Of a DNA stretch of 64,000 bases, positions 63,681-64,000 are shown one piece after another. Every line of letters begins with the position of its first letter. Positions within the stretch are counted from its first letter, which is position 1. Under the pieces are notes generated by a model. The model had not been told where the DNA came from and made no database searches. It saw only the letters and a list, made by a program, of their open reading frames with translations. This DNA is from G963665495 sp963665495 (GTDB taxonomy: Bacteria; Desulfobacterota; Desulfovibrionia; Desulfovibrionales; Desulfovibrionaceae), in contig OY762289.1 in NCBI GenBank assembly GCA_963665495.1, positions 1,736,001-1,800,000 of the forward strand, read 5' to 3'. The position numbers and the translations under genes are program-made.

Positions 63681-64000
63681 ATGTTATCGACGACTGATTT
63701 CAAACGCGGGTTAAAGATAGAGATAGACAATACCCCTTATGAAATTATCGAGTCCCAGCATTACAAACCCGGCAAAGGCGGCGCTATCGTCCGGACAAAA
63801 TTGCGGAACCTGCTGACAAGCCGTGTAGTGGACCGTACTTTCCGGTCCGGTGAAAAAGTGGAAAAACCCGATCTCGAAACCAGGGGCATGCAGTTTTTGT
63901 ATCGTGAAGGCGAAGATTACGTTTTCATGGACATGACCTCCTACGAGCAGATAAGCGTCACAGAAGAACAGACCGGTGGGAAGGGTGGATTTCTCAAAGA
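63681..64000 (+). CDS. efp: Translation elongation factor P, N-terminal part
   Basis: The first 106 codons; the gene runs off the right edge. The KOW-like domain I begins LSTTDFKRGLKIEIDNTPYE, with the loop YKPGKGGAIVRTKLRN whose Lys32 is the post-translationally modified tip residue. EF-P relieves stalling at polyproline. AGGAGG precedes the ATG by five bases. Confidence 0.95.
   Translation, partial: MLSTTDFKRGLKIEIDNTPYEIIESQHYKPGKGGAIVRTKLRNLLTSRVVDRTFRSGEKVEKPDLETRGMQFLYREGEDYVFMDMTSYEQISVTEEQTGGKGGFLK

Overview
The window looks like a chromosomal segment of a sulfate-reducing deltaproteobacterium, most likely of the Desulfovibrionales. This rests on gene content and order: a kdsA-kdsC-lptC-lptA-lptB-rpoN-hpf-ptsN-rapZ block followed by mannose-type PTS genes, a small YggT/YggU/DUF465 set leading into ilvB-ilvN-ilvC, and kinases of the kind common in that group. 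No 16S gene is present, so the genus is inference. Base composition is moderate in most of the window and visibly AT-richer in about 31.7-35.9 kb and 39.2-39.6 kb.

Layout, 1-30 kb. The left edge holds the first 15 codons of a phosphomannomutase/phosphoglucomutase-like gene, then hflK-hflC. Next come a small HTH protein and a divergent CI-like S24 repressor, a nucleoside-recognition membrane protein, an AEC transporter overlapping a rhomboid protease, and a zinc-ribbon protein. On the minus strand follow a MacB-type permease, a GspE/PilB-type ATPase and flgE, the last behind a good sigma-54 promoter. A plus-strand run from about 12.9 to 19.5 kb carries two unassigned genes, a HAD phosphatase, yggT, yggU, DUF465 and ilvBNC, closed by a strong terminator. 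Then come an EAL-HDOD protein, a minus-strand operon (membrane protein, GT2 glycosyltransferase, AsnB-like amidotransferase, GNAT), an MFS transporter and a large PAS hybrid kinase.

Accessory part, 30.7-43.4 kb. A tRNA-Ser(CGA) gene is followed by a 5.15-kb element bounded by a 25-bp exact repeat of the tRNA 3' end (30805-30829 and 35957-35981). It contains the C-terminal remnant of a mobilisation relaxase, an overlapping small coiled-coil/membrane protein, a 1026-aa N6-adenine DNA methyltransferase and a protein with a D-(16)-EAK nuclease-like motif. There is no integrase. This is best read as a decayed or cis-mobilisable element carrying a candidate restriction/defence pair. Beyond it are an IS4-family remnant, a Tat-exported amidohydrolase, another sequence resembling the tRNA-Ser downstream flank (38953), a sulfatase interrupted by one in-frame TAG just before its catalytic Cys, an exported HAD phosphatase and a probable outer-membrane barrel protein.

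Layout, 43.5-64 kb. A minus-strand tRNA-Gly/tRNA-Cys/tRNA-Gly cluster is followed by a FIST-domain protein and a PAS kinase whose H-box His is replaced by Gln, then tadA-purQ and pyrG. After that comes the kds/lpt/rpoN/hpf/ptsN/rapZ/PTS operon. The PTS IIC gene is frameshifted at a nine-T run. The end of the window carries tRNA-Met, uppP, a small protein, lptF (probable CTG start) and lptG, engB and the start of efp. Functionally the right half is devoted to LPS precursor synthesis and transport (kdsA, kdsC, lptC/A/B, lptF/G), undecaprenyl phosphate recycling, and nitrogen-PTS/sigma-54 regulation.
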